From DATKUC01 sp964553615 (GTDB lineage: Bacteria; Spirochaetota; Spirochaetia; DSM-27196; DATKUC01), in contig CAZKMA010000014.1 in the NCBI GenBank assembly GCA_964553615.1, positions 16,850-80,849 of the forward strand: DNA of 64,000 bases. The letters are read 5' to 3'. A program made the position numbers and the translations under genes. Numbering within the stretch: position 1 is the first letter of the stretch; every line of letters starts with the position of its first letter. Shown one piece after another: positions 43,661 through 51,441 of this stretch. The notes beneath the pieces are model-generated. The model was not told the DNA's origin and made no database searches. It saw only the letters and a program-made list of their open reading frames with translations.

Positions 43661-44461
43661 GTGAAAGTGACGCTCCTTGGAACCGGGACCTCGCACGGAA
43701 TCCCGGTTGTTGGTTGTACCTGCGCCGTCTGCCGCTCCGAGAATCCCCGGAACAGCCGAATGAGGTGCTCGGTTCATCTTCAAACCGAATCAACCTCCGT
43801 AATAATCGATACCACCCCGGAATTCCGCCTTCAAGCGCTCCGGGCCGGCTTGAACCGGCTCGATGCAGTCGTCCTGACCCATGCACATGCAGATCATATC
43901 CACGGGCTCGACGACATTCGACCGTTCAGCTACCATGCTCCCATACCGCTTTACGGTAGTCGGCCCACCCTTGAAGAGATCAGGGAGCGGTTTTCCTATA
44001 TCTTCCGTACGACGCAGAAGGGAGGCGGTAAACCAAGAATCGAACCGATTGCGGTGGATGCCTCGCCGTTCCGGGTACGAGATCTGACCTTCACTCCGCT
44101 TCCGGTGCTCCATGGCAACCTGCGCATCCTTGGCTACCGCGTTGGTCCATTTGCCTACATTACCGATTGCAGCAAAATGCCGGAGGAGACGCTTCAACTG
44201 CTCGAAGGGGTCGAGGTACTGGTACTGAATGCGTTGCGATATACGCCGCATCCCACTCACCTCTCAATCGACGAGGCGCTCTCGTTAATCGAGGTCATAA
44301 AGCCTCGAGCGGGTTATCTGACGCATCTTTGCCACGACATCGATCACGAAATGCTCGCGCAGGATCTGACCCGAAGGCATGCACGGGGCGAAACCTCGGT
44401 GCTGGTTGAACCGGCCTATGACGGCCTCGTTCTGGACGTCCCCGGCGCAACCGGAAGATAG
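43661..44461 (+). CDS. Metallo-beta-lactamase-fold phosphodiesterase, PhnP-like
   Basis: A 266-residue MBL-fold protein. It starts KVTLLGTGTSHGIPVVGCTCAVCRS, typical of PhnP. The metal motif is HAHADHIHGLDD, with VLHGN and a late His in LTHLCHDIDHE. It probably hydrolyses cyclic ribose phosphates or similar phosphodiesters. The start is GTG at 43661 with no ribosome site. A phosphonate pathway is not present nearby, so the PhnP role is only by family. Confidence 0.82.
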   Translation: MKVTLLGTGTSHGIPVVGCTCAVCRSENPRNSRMRCSVHLQTESTSVIIDTTPEFRLQALRAGLNRLDAVVLTHAHADHIHGLDDIRPFSYHAPIPLYGSRPTLEEIRERFSYIFRTTQKGGGKPRIEPIAVDASPFRVRDLTFTPLPVLHGNLRILGYRVGPFAYITDCSKMPEETLQLLEGVEVLVLNALRYTPHPTHLSIDEALSLIEVIKPRAGYLTHLCHDIDHEMLAQDLTRRHARGETSVLVEPAYDGLVLDVPGATGR

Positions 44462-44499
44462 TATCAACACGCTTGTTGATACTTCAATGATACTTCAAT
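44461..44499. promoter_or_regulatory. Palindrome and tandem repeat upstream of the rrf2 promoter
   Basis: GTATCAACA (44461-44469) pairs with TGTTGATAC (44474-44482) across a 4-base centre, and GATACTTCAAT occurs twice in tandem (44478-44488, 44489-44499), ending two bases before the -35. This is the layout of an operator array for the downstream regulator. Confidence 0.55.
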
Positions 44500-44501
44500 G
44501 G

Positions 44502-44530
44502 TTGACACCGAAATCTCATGTATGTAGATT
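44502..44530 (+). promoter_or_regulatory. Promoter of the rrf2-family gene
   Basis: Consensus TTGACA (44502-44507), 17 bases, TAGATT (44525-44530). The predicted transcript start near 44537 gives a 28-base leader containing AAAGGAG 6 bases before ATG 44565. Confidence 0.7.
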
Positions 44531-44564
44531 GAGTTTAAAGGCTTTTCGCTCAAAGGAGTTCGAT

Positions 44565-44972
44565 ATGTTCACCATCTCCGCAAAGGGCATCTATGGACTG
44601 ACGGCCATGCTCGAGCTCGCAACCCACCATGAACATGTTCAGATAAAAGACATCGCGGAGAAACATGATATCCCGCAGCACTACCTCGAGCAGATTCTCG
44701 TCATCCTCAAGAAGGGCGGACTTGTGGAAAGTTTTCGCGGTGCACAGGGGGGGTATGCGCTCTCCCGATCACCGGATGGGATCAAGGTAATCGACATACT
44801 GACGTTGCTCGAGGGAAAACTCGAGATCGTTGCCGACCAGAGGAAGGGCGGATCCCTCGATTTCTTCTGGACCGATCTGGCAAAGGCGATAACGGGCGCG
44901 CTGAGCGAAACCCTCGGCGATTTACTTTTCGCCAAGCAGCGGCACGAGCAACAGTTCATCTACACCATCTGA
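44565..44972 (+). CDS. Rrf2-family transcriptional regulator without cysteines
   Basis: A 135-residue regulator with the winged-helix start SAKGIYGLTAMLELA, QIKDIAEKHDIPQHYLEQIL and GGLVESFRGAQGGYAL, all typical of Rrf2. It has no Cys at all, so it cannot bind an Fe-S cluster like IscR or NsrR; it resembles the CymR/other ligand- or partner-controlled branch. The effector is unknown. It may bind the palindrome and repeats upstream of its own promoter. Whether it controls suf is untested. Confidence 0.88.
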   Translation: MFTISAKGIYGLTAMLELATHHEHVQIKDIAEKHDIPQHYLEQILVILKKGGLVESFRGAQGGYALSRSPDGIKVIDILTLLEGKLEIVADQRKGGSLDFFWTDLAKAITGALSETLGDLLFAKQRHEQQFIYTI

Positions 44973-45000
44973 ACGGCTCCTCCCCCCCCTATCCGGACAC

Positions 45001-45030
45001 AAAAAAACCGACCCGATGGGTCGGCTTTTT
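45001..45030. terminator. Bidirectional intrinsic terminator between rrf2 and rpmB
   Basis: CCGACCC (45008-45014), loop GAT, GGGTCGG (45018-45024), flanked by A7 on the left and CTTTTT on the right. It terminates both convergent genes. Confidence 0.88.
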
Positions 45031-45048
45031 CATCTGCGCTGAGCGCGT

Positions 45049-45240
45049 TCACACGATCTTGACGACCTTGCCAGCCTTCAGACAGCGGGTGCAAATACGC
45101 ATCGTTTTCTTCGTATTACCAACCATTGTCCGGACGCGAATCAGATTCGGCTTCCATACACGCCTGCTCGTGTTATGAGCATGGCTGACATTGTTTCCGG
45201 TCACCGTGTGCTTTCCGCAGATTTCACATACTCTTGCCAT
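45049..45240 (-). CDS. rpmB: 50S ribosomal protein L28
   Basis: A 63-residue zinc-type L28: CEICGKHTVTGNNVSHAHN and the CTRC pair near the C-terminus (four Cys coordinate zinc). ATG at 45240 is chosen for AAGGA 8 bases upstream and the family start MARVCEICGK. It is a monocistronic unit between rrf2 and nrdJ. Confidence 0.95.
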   Translation of the reverse strand: MARVCEICGKHTVTGNNVSHAHNTSRRVWKPNLIRVRTMVGNTKKTMRICTRCLKAGKVVKIV

Positions 45241-45380
45241 CGTTGTATCCTTCTTCCTACACCAAATTATCTTTCTTGGGAAATCCTGCACCGCCATGGT
45301 CAATCGCGGCTCGGAAACAAGCCGTGGTATAGTAGCATGATCACCTCATCGTGTAAAGCACATGGACCGCTCGGGCTACC

Positions 45381-48300
45381 TCACGAACATCCGGTTGTGG
45401 ACCCACAGGTATCACACTTCAGACAGGTACCGTTTCGCACCAGGGTGAAGTGACCGCAAGTCGAACATGGATCTCCCTCATACCCCTTCAATCGCGCCAC
45501 CTGCATCTGCGCAATGCGTTTCGACTCGGCAGCCGCCGACGGACTCCCGCCGTTCTTCAGATTCAGCGGTACACCGTTCGACGAGCCGTTGGTGCCGGTC
45601 GGCTCCTGCCCTGCCGGAGGCATCGGAAACCCCGCCGAGGTCGATGGTTGCGACTCGCGACCGGAACGACCCGCGGGAACGTTCCCGCCGTTCTTCGTCG
45701 TCTCGGTTGCTATGAGATCGTCCGGAGAGACCTGAACGAGGTCGGTCCTGCCGAGGTATGAGAGCGCCACATCACGAAAGATGAAATCCAGCACCGATGT
45801 AACCATCTTGATGTTGTCATGCCCCCGCACAACGCCATTCGGTTCGAACCGCGTAAACACGAACGCATCGACATATTCTTCGAGTGGTACGCCATACTGC
45901 ATACCAAGAGAGACCGCGATTGCAAAGCTGTTGAGAAGCGAACGGAACGCCGCACCCTCCTTATGCATATCCAGGAAAATTTCACCGAGTCGACCGTCTG
46001 CGTATTCTCCGGTGCGCAGGAAAATGCTGTGGTTTCCGATCTTCGCTTTCTGTGTGTACCCGTTTCGCCGGTTCGGCAACGATTCCCGGGCGCGCAGGCG
46101 ATCCGGTGTCTGCTGGGGAGTTTCCCTCTTCGCCGGAACAGCCTCCTGGACCGGTGAACGGAGGGTCTCGCGATCATTAAGATGCTTCTGGGCCTGAAGG
46201 ATCTCCGCGGCAAGTGGATCCGCGCCTCCCGCGAGGCTCGAAAGCGGTTGACTCAGCTTCGATCCGTCACGATAGATTGCAATAGCCTTCAGCATCTGCC
46301 GCCACGCGAGCATGTATGCTCCCTTCACGTCTTCGACGCTTGCGCTGTTGGGCATGTTGATAGTCTTGCTGATTGCTCCCGAAACGAACGGCTGCGCTGC
46401 TGCCATCATCCCGATATGGGCCGTCCACTGAATTGAACGGGTGCTCTTTCGACCTGACGGGTTCGCCGTGTCGAATACGGGCAGGTGTTCCGGTCGCAGG
46501 TGAGGGGCACCCTCGACCGTCATGGTTCCGCAGGCATATTCCTCGGCAATGCTCACGTCCGTGTCACTGTATCCAAGGTGGCGCAGCAGGTTGAATCCCG
46601 GAAGTGACCAGGTAACTTCAGGCAGCCCGAGTTTCTCCTGCAGGAACTCGGGCGTGAACAACCATGGACCGAACGCACCGTCCAGCGAAAAGGCATTCTT
46701 CAGCGATGATTCCACCTTCTGTATTTCGGCATCGCCAAATCCTCGTTCCCTTAATTCGTCGAGATTGATTACCGGAGATCCCTCGAGCGTTCCATGGCCC
46801 ACGCAGTACCGAATGATCTCTTCGATCTCGGTCTCGCTGTAGCCGAGCTTCCCGAGCGCAGGGGGTATGGACTGATTAATGATCTTGAAGTACCCGCCGC
46901 CGGCCAATTTCTTGAACTTGACCAGTGCGAAATCAGGTTCAATGCCGGTGGTGTCACAATCCATGACCAGTCCGATGGTGCCGGTCGGTGCAATCGCGGT
47001 AACCTGTGCGTTTCGGTATCCGTGCTTCATGCCGAGCTCGAGGGCGTTGTCCCAGGTATCACGAGCGGCCTTCAACAGATCGGGCGGACAAATCGATTCA
47101 TCAATCGCGACGGGCGGAACGCTCAGGCCTTCGTATTCGGATACGGGCGCGTTGTAGGCTGCACGACGGTGGTTCCGGATAACGCGAAGCATGGATTCGC
47201 TGTTCGCCTCGTAGCGGGGAAAGGGGCCTGCCTGAGCCGCGATCCGGGCGGAGGTTGCGTATCCTTCCGCTGTCATGACCGCAGATAATGCACCCGCAAT
47301 GGCCCGTCCTTCGTCGGAATCGTACGGTATGCCCATGACCATGAGCAGAGTTCCGAGGTTGGCATAGCCGAGACCGAGGGTACGATAGTCATAGCTTCTG
47401 CGGGCAACCGCCTGGCTCGGGAATTGCGCCATGACGACCGAGATCTCAAGAATGAGCGTCCAGATATCGATACCGTGAAGATAGTCATCCATGCGGAAGT
47501 TCCCGCTTTCACGGTCGTAGTATGCGAGGAGGTTCAAAGAGGCAAGATTACAGGCCGTATCATCGAGAAACATATACTCCGAACACGGATTGGATGCGCG
47601 AATCTCCCCGTCCGCGGGACAGGTGTGCCATTCATTGATGGTGGAGTGATACTGTATTCCCGGGTCGGCACTGCTCCACGCGCTGCGCGCAATGTCGTTC
47701 CAGAGCTTGCGAGCCTTCAACTTCTTCCAGAAGCTCCCGTCGGTCCGCGACGTCAACTCCCATTCCCCGTCGTCGAGTACGGCCTGCATGAACTCTTTGC
47801 TCAGACGGACAGAATTGTTCGACGATTGTCCACTGACCGTGAGATAGGCCTCATCGTCCCACTCGGTATTGAATACGAGAAGGTCCGACAACTCTTCGCC
47901 CTGTCGTGCAAGCTGGAGCAGCTGATAGAGAAACGGTCCCGGCATTTCATCAGCAACCGCATGCTCGATTGCCGCTCTGAGTGCCGGGTTCCTGTCAGGA
48001 TTTGTCCGTTCGTCTTCGGTTCCTTCGAACTCCTTGACCGACCTGACGATTTCCCGGGCGTGCCGATTCAGGATCTTGCTGCCGGTTGCCATTGAAGCAA
48101 CCTTGTACTCTTCATTCACCTTCCAGTTGACGTACTGCTCGATATCGGGATGGTCTGCATCCAGCGTAACCATCTTGGCGGCACGACGAGTTGTACCACC
48201 GCTCTTGATCCCGGCAGCCGAACGATCCCCGATCTTGAGGAAAGAGAGCAGTCCGCTCGAAACACCACCTCCGGACAACGGTTCGTTCAACCCTCGTATG

Positions 48301-48944
48301 TTTGAGAAGTTGCTCCCGGTTCCCGAACCGTATTTGAACAGTCGCGCCTCCCGAGCAACCAGGTCAATGATCCCCCCCTCATTCACCAGGTCATCCTCCA
48401 CGCTGAGGATAAAACAGGCATGTGGCTGAGGCCGTTCATAGGCGCTCCCGGACTTCTCAACCTCGCCCGTTTCCGGATTTACAAAGTAGTGGCCCTGAGC
48501 CGGACCGGTGATACCGTAGACTGAGTGAAGCCCGGTGTTGAACCACTGCGGAGAATTCGGCGCCGCCATCTGACGGGCAAGCATGTAGACCGTCTCGTCG
48601 TAAAACGCCTGCGCGTCCTCTTCACTGTCGAAATATCCCGCTTGCTGTCCCCAGATACGCCATGTGTGGGCAAGGCGATGAAACACCTGGCGTGAATCGT
48701 GCTCGCCTCCGGTGCTGGAAGCCTCATCTGCCCCACTCTTTTCCTGCGGGACGCCGGCCTTCCTGAAGTATTTCTGGGCAAGTATATCGGTTGCAATCTG
48801 CGACCAGCTTTCCGGAACCACGACATCGTCCTGGTGGAATATGAGTCTCCCGTCTGGATTGCGGATTTCGGATGCCCGGGTAACAAAGCGTATCCCCTCG
48901 TAGGGGCTCTTGCCCTTCCGCGTGAATCGCCGTCGAATCTTCAT
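45381..48944 (-). CDS. nrdJ: Adenosylcobalamin-dependent ribonucleotide reductase (class II)
   Basis: A 1187-residue enzyme reducing ribonucleotides with a B12 radical, independent of oxygen. NPCSEYMFL (N-x-C-x-E) marks the active site and TLGLGYANLGTLLMVMGIPY the barrel. The C-terminus has CSTCGHFTLV and CLKCDTCGSTTGCS, the redox cysteines. Length matches the long NrdJ form. GGGAGG precedes ATG 48944. A strong promoter lies upstream; I see no NrdR box or B12 riboswitch. The cell must obtain cobalamin from elsewhere in the genome or the medium. Confidence 0.97.
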   Translation of the reverse strand: MKIRRRFTRKGKSPYEGIRFVTRASEIRNPDGRLIFHQDDVVVPESWSQIATDILAQKYFRKAGVPQEKSGADEASSTGGEHDSRQVFHRLAHTWRIWGQQAGYFDSEEDAQAFYDETVYMLARQMAAPNSPQWFNTGLHSVYGITGPAQGHYFVNPETGEVEKSGSAYERPQPHACFILSVEDDLVNEGGIIDLVAREARLFKYGSGTGSNFSNIRGLNEPLSGGGVSSGLLSFLKIGDRSAAGIKSGGTTRRAAKMVTLDADHPDIEQYVNWKVNEEYKVASMATGSKILNRHAREIVRSVKEFEGTEDERTNPDRNPALRAAIEHAVADEMPGPFLYQLLQLARQGEELSDLLVFNTEWDDEAYLTVSGQSSNNSVRLSKEFMQAVLDDGEWELTSRTDGSFWKKLKARKLWNDIARSAWSSADPGIQYHSTINEWHTCPADGEIRASNPCSEYMFLDDTACNLASLNLLAYYDRESGNFRMDDYLHGIDIWTLILEISVVMAQFPSQAVARRSYDYRTLGLGYANLGTLLMVMGIPYDSDEGRAIAGALSAVMTAEGYATSARIAAQAGPFPRYEANSESMLRVIRNHRRAAYNAPVSEYEGLSVPPVAIDESICPPDLLKAARDTWDNALELGMKHGYRNAQVTAIAPTGTIGLVMDCDTTGIEPDFALVKFKKLAGGGYFKIINQSIPPALGKLGYSETEIEEIIRYCVGHGTLEGSPVINLDELRERGFGDAEIQKVESSLKNAFSLDGAFGPWLFTPEFLQEKLGLPEVTWSLPGFNLLRHLGYSDTDVSIAEEYACGTMTVEGAPHLRPEHLPVFDTANPSGRKSTRSIQWTAHIGMMAAAQPFVSGAISKTINMPNSASVEDVKGAYMLAWRQMLKAIAIYRDGSKLSQPLSSLAGGADPLAAEILQAQKHLNDRETLRSPVQEAVPAKRETPQQTPDRLRARESLPNRRNGYTQKAKIGNHSIFLRTGEYADGRLGEIFLDMHKEGAAFRSLLNSFAIAVSLGMQYGVPLEEYVDAFVFTRFEPNGVVRGHDNIKMVTSVLDFIFRDVALSYLGRTDLVQVSPDDLIATETTKNGGNVPAGRSGRESQPSTSAGFPMPPAGQEPTGTNGSSNGVPLNLKNGGSPSAAAESKRIAQMQVARLKGYEGDPCSTCGHFTLVRNGTCLKCDTCGSTTGCS

Positions 48945-48985
48945 TATCTCCCTCCCATATAGCGTCATTTACCTGATTACGGTCA

Positions 48986-49014
48986 ATAATAGCCGCATAT
49001 GTGGTGGATGTAAA
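48986..49014 (-). promoter_or_regulatory. Promoter of nrdJ
   Basis: Minus strand TTTACA (49014-49009), 17 bases, TATTAT (48991-48986). The transcript start near 48979 leaves a 34-base leader with GGGAGG. Confidence 0.65.
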
Positions 49015-49072
49015 GGGATTTCATCGAGAGAAAACGAAATGACCCGGACGGCCTCAAAAAACAGCGTGTGGC

Positions 49073-49103
49073 GGCTGCTGCACGGCGATGCCCGGCAGCA
49101 GCC
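49073..49103. terminator. Hairpin downstream of the lipoprotein gene
   Basis: GGCTGCTGC (49073-49081) and GCAGCAGCC (49095-49103), a perfect 9-base stem. On the minus strand, T6 follows about 11 bases after the stem, so it is a weak terminator for the gene ending at 49118. Confidence 0.45.
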
Positions 49104-49117
49104 ATGAGACACGTCGT

Positions 49118-50020
49118 TCAGCCGGCCGGAAGAATGTCGAGACGGGTCAGATGGAAATCGGTGTTCCCCGGCTGTACCGAAAGCTGTCGGGGGGTGAACC
49201 CGAGCGAGTTGCTGTTGAAAACGATAGTGTGATTTCCCGTTCTTGGCGGAATGACCTCGGTAGCGGATTGAGATTCCGAGCCTCCCGCCCCGTGCAGCAC
49301 AACAACCACCCGGGCATGTCGTCGGTTTACGCGACCGACGTACCGGTAGCCCAGATCCAGGAGCGCGCCTTTCGGCATGTCCACCGAAGAATCCAGGTGA
49401 AAGCGGATTTCCCGTCCGTCATGCGAAAGCATGACTCCTTTTTCCAATTGAACGCTTGCACCCGCGCTGCCGGGCGTCGCACTGCCGGTATCGGAGACGA
49501 TGCCGACTCCATTATTCGAGTAGAATGCATGCTTCGCAGGCGCTATTCCGCAACTCGAAATCTGAATGCCGGAAATGGGAAATCCTGCGGCGGATATTCC
49601 GGAATTTGACTTGAGCGTGGGGGCGAATAGCTGAAATCCCGTTATCTTTGTGCCTGACTCCAGCGGCATCTTCAGGACCACATCCTGCATGTCAGGCAGA
49701 TCGGGCAGATCAGCACGGGAAATGACTTTCCCTCCGGCTCCGTACACAGCAAGACGCGCTCCGGGCTCCTCGCCCTGATACTCGAGGAAGAAACTCATAC
49801 CCTTTCCCGTGACACGAACGGCAGAGGACAGTGAGTACCGTGGGCCGGAGGAAGTGCCGGGCATCAGCATTCCGTCCTTGTCCGGATTCACGCGGGGGTT
49901 TTCGGTAAGTCCCACGGCATGGCCGTGAGCACCCACAAAAGAAAAACTCTGCACGTGCGCTGCACAGGAGACCAGTGCCAGGCACGCGCTGCAGGTGGCA
50001 ATAAGAAGGTGCTTACTCAT
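49118..50020 (-). CDS. Unrecognised lipoprotein
   Basis: A 300-residue protein with a lipoprotein signal (LLIATCSACLALVSCA; cut before the Cys). The mature part is beta-rich (MSFFLEYQGEEPGARLAVYG, GTKITGFQLFAP, EIRFHLDSSVDMPKG) and ends in a compact domain with RVNRRHARVVVVLHG. No family recognised. It is 6 bases downstream of the 253-residue gene, which is probably in the same operon. Confidence 0.6.
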   Translation of the reverse strand: MSKHLLIATCSACLALVSCAAHVQSFSFVGAHGHAVGLTENPRVNPDKDGMLMPGTSSGPRYSLSSAVRVTGKGMSFFLEYQGEEPGARLAVYGAGGKVISRADLPDLPDMQDVVLKMPLESGTKITGFQLFAPTLKSNSGISAAGFPISGIQISSCGIAPAKHAFYSNNGVGIVSDTGSATPGSAGASVQLEKGVMLSHDGREIRFHLDSSVDMPKGALLDLGYRYVGRVNRRHARVVVVLHGAGGSESQSATEVIPPRTGNHTIVFNSNSLGFTPRQLSVQPGNTDFHLTRLDILPAG

Positions 50021-50026
50021 GATAGA

Positions 50027-50788
50027 TCATAAGGTAATAACACTACGTGCAAGAAGCTCGGCAAGTTCGAATTTTTTCTCTCTTGTAATGGAACTGTCGC
50101 GTCTGAGAAACGTCTCGAATCGGCCGCGGAATGAATCCGGCAGCGTTCCGAGCTTTAGAGTATGTTCGGCAAGGTAGCGCGCGGAAGGTTCGAACTCCCG
50201 ATTGATTGCAAACAGAGAGTTACAGAGGCTCCTGGCAAACCCGGCAACAGAAACCAGGTAAAAGAGATTATCCTCCTGCATGACCGCAGCACCAAGATCG
50301 CTCACATAGTGTTCCATGCGCGACTGGACCGCTTGCCGGACGGAATTCCAGAAATCGTCCCGCAGGTGTTGAATGTCTTCACGCACCTGGGTTATCCATT
50401 CCGATTTTGACCGGATAACCCGACAGTTCTTAAGCCGATAGAACATGTAGGTCCCATTATCGCGAAACACCGTACGCGCGCTCACGTCGCCACGGACGAT
50501 CTCTTCGAAACGGGCAATGTCCTTGTATTCCACCCGGACGGGGAGCTGGCCCATGAGAAAACGATCCTTTCTGTTGACCGAGCTCTCGAACGCCTCGCCA
50601 AAATCAAAGCACTTTCCGCGCACATCGACATCCGGGATGGAATTCCGATAATACACGTCGACACTCAGGAAGAAATACGGATCGTACACGTCTTCCTCAC
50701 CCTCCATGAGGGTAATAGTGTCGACACCTTCCCATTCGAAAATGGCGTCAGCTACTTTTTCGACAGCCTCACTCACCAGTCGTCTCAT
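50027..50788 (-). CDS. Conserved-looking protein of unknown function
   Basis: A 253-residue soluble protein with YDPYFFLSVDVYYRN near residue 34 and many charged helices later (WITQVREDIQHLRDDFWNSV). The acidic pattern could fit a nucleotidyltransferase fold, but the classical G-S-x10-D-x-D motif is not clear, so I assign no function. There is no ribosome site; TAGAAT ends 6 bases before the ATG. It is divergent from the 191-residue gene and ends 6 bases before the lipoprotein gene. Confidence 0.55.
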   Translation of the reverse strand: MRRLVSEAVEKVADAIFEWEGVDTITLMEGEEDVYDPYFFLSVDVYYRNSIPDVDVRGKCFDFGEAFESSVNRKDRFLMGQLPVRVEYKDIARFEEIVRGDVSARTVFRDNGTYMFYRLKNCRVIRSKSEWITQVREDIQHLRDDFWNSVRQAVQSRMEHYVSDLGAAVMQEDNLFYLVSVAGFARSLCNSLFAINREFEPSARYLAEHTLKLGTLPDSFRGRFETFLRRDSSITREKKFELAELLARSVITL

Positions 50789-50794
50789 GGTTGG

Positions 50795-50800
50795 ATTCTA
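50795..50800 (-). promoter_or_regulatory. -10 box of the 253-residue gene
   Basis: Minus strand TAGAAT, 6 bases before the ATG at 50788. The matching -35 is weak. Confidence 0.3.
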
Positions 50801-50828
50801 ACACAAACACACCCCAAGAAGAAGTAGC

Positions 50829-50857
50829 TTGATCGATGAGAAGGCGAATGTCATGAT
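50829..50857 (+). promoter_or_regulatory. Promoter of the 191-residue gene
   Basis: TTGATC (50829-50834), 17 bases, CATGAT (50852-50857), 6 bases before ATG 50864. Confidence 0.35.
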
Positions 50858-50863
50858 GGTCGG

Positions 50864-51439
50864 ATGTTCATTGTCTGCCTGAAACCGGCGTCCAGCCAGG
50901 CCGAACTTGCACTCACGCGGCTCCAGATGCGGTTATTCGCGGAAACCGGAGCGGCCGGACTCATGGCACTGCCACCGCTTTCGGCCGTCGTCGTCTGCGA
51001 CGAGATGCCGGACGCGGACGTTCTGGACGGCCGTTTCGACAGATTCCCGGCCAAACGGAACTCCACCGATACGCAGCGACCGACGATCAGGGTCGAGCGG
51101 AACCCAGGAAACGTGTTCTACCTGCCCGTCCCTGAAGAGAGCCTCGCCACTGTCTGGAACGCAGTCCGTTCACGCCTCCCTTCCTGGACCGGCACTGCCG
51201 CAGAAAGAGACCTCGGCCCGTTCACCGGTATCGAACGCCCTTCGATCTTTCTGGGCACAATGGATCCGGAGACAGATCCTCCCGCCGTCGATACCGGGGA
51301 GCTCGACGCTGCCGGTTCAATACGATCCTACTGCCTGTCAGTAATTCAGATTCAGACCAACCCGGAGCGCCCGTGGTGGGCGGAACTGAGGTGGGAAACG
51401 CTGTACGAACGGGAAATACATCATCGGCAACGCCGCTGA
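50864..51439 (+). CDS. Unrecognised protein
   Basis: A 191-residue soluble protein. It begins FIVCLKPASSQAELALTRLQ, then LSAVVVCDEMPDAD and a C-terminal WWAELRWETLYEREIHH. No family recognised. The two-strand/helix alternation is compatible with a small alpha/beta domain. The ribosome site is absent and a promoter-like pair ends 6 bases before the ATG. It ends two bases before the convergent GGDEF gene. Confidence 0.5.
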   Translation: MFIVCLKPASSQAELALTRLQMRLFAETGAAGLMALPPLSAVVVCDEMPDADVLDGRFDRFPAKRNSTDTQRPTIRVERNPGNVFYLPVPEESLATVWNAVRSRLPSWTGTAAERDLGPFTGIERPSIFLGTMDPETDPPAVDTGELDAAGSIRSYCLSVIQIQTNPERPWWAELRWETLYEREIHHRQRR

Positions 51440-51441
51440 GA

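Noticed and set aside
48945..49117. Cobalamin riboswitch upstream of nrdJ
   Set aside because: The leader is only ~34 bases after the predicted start, and no B12-box-like sequence is seen.
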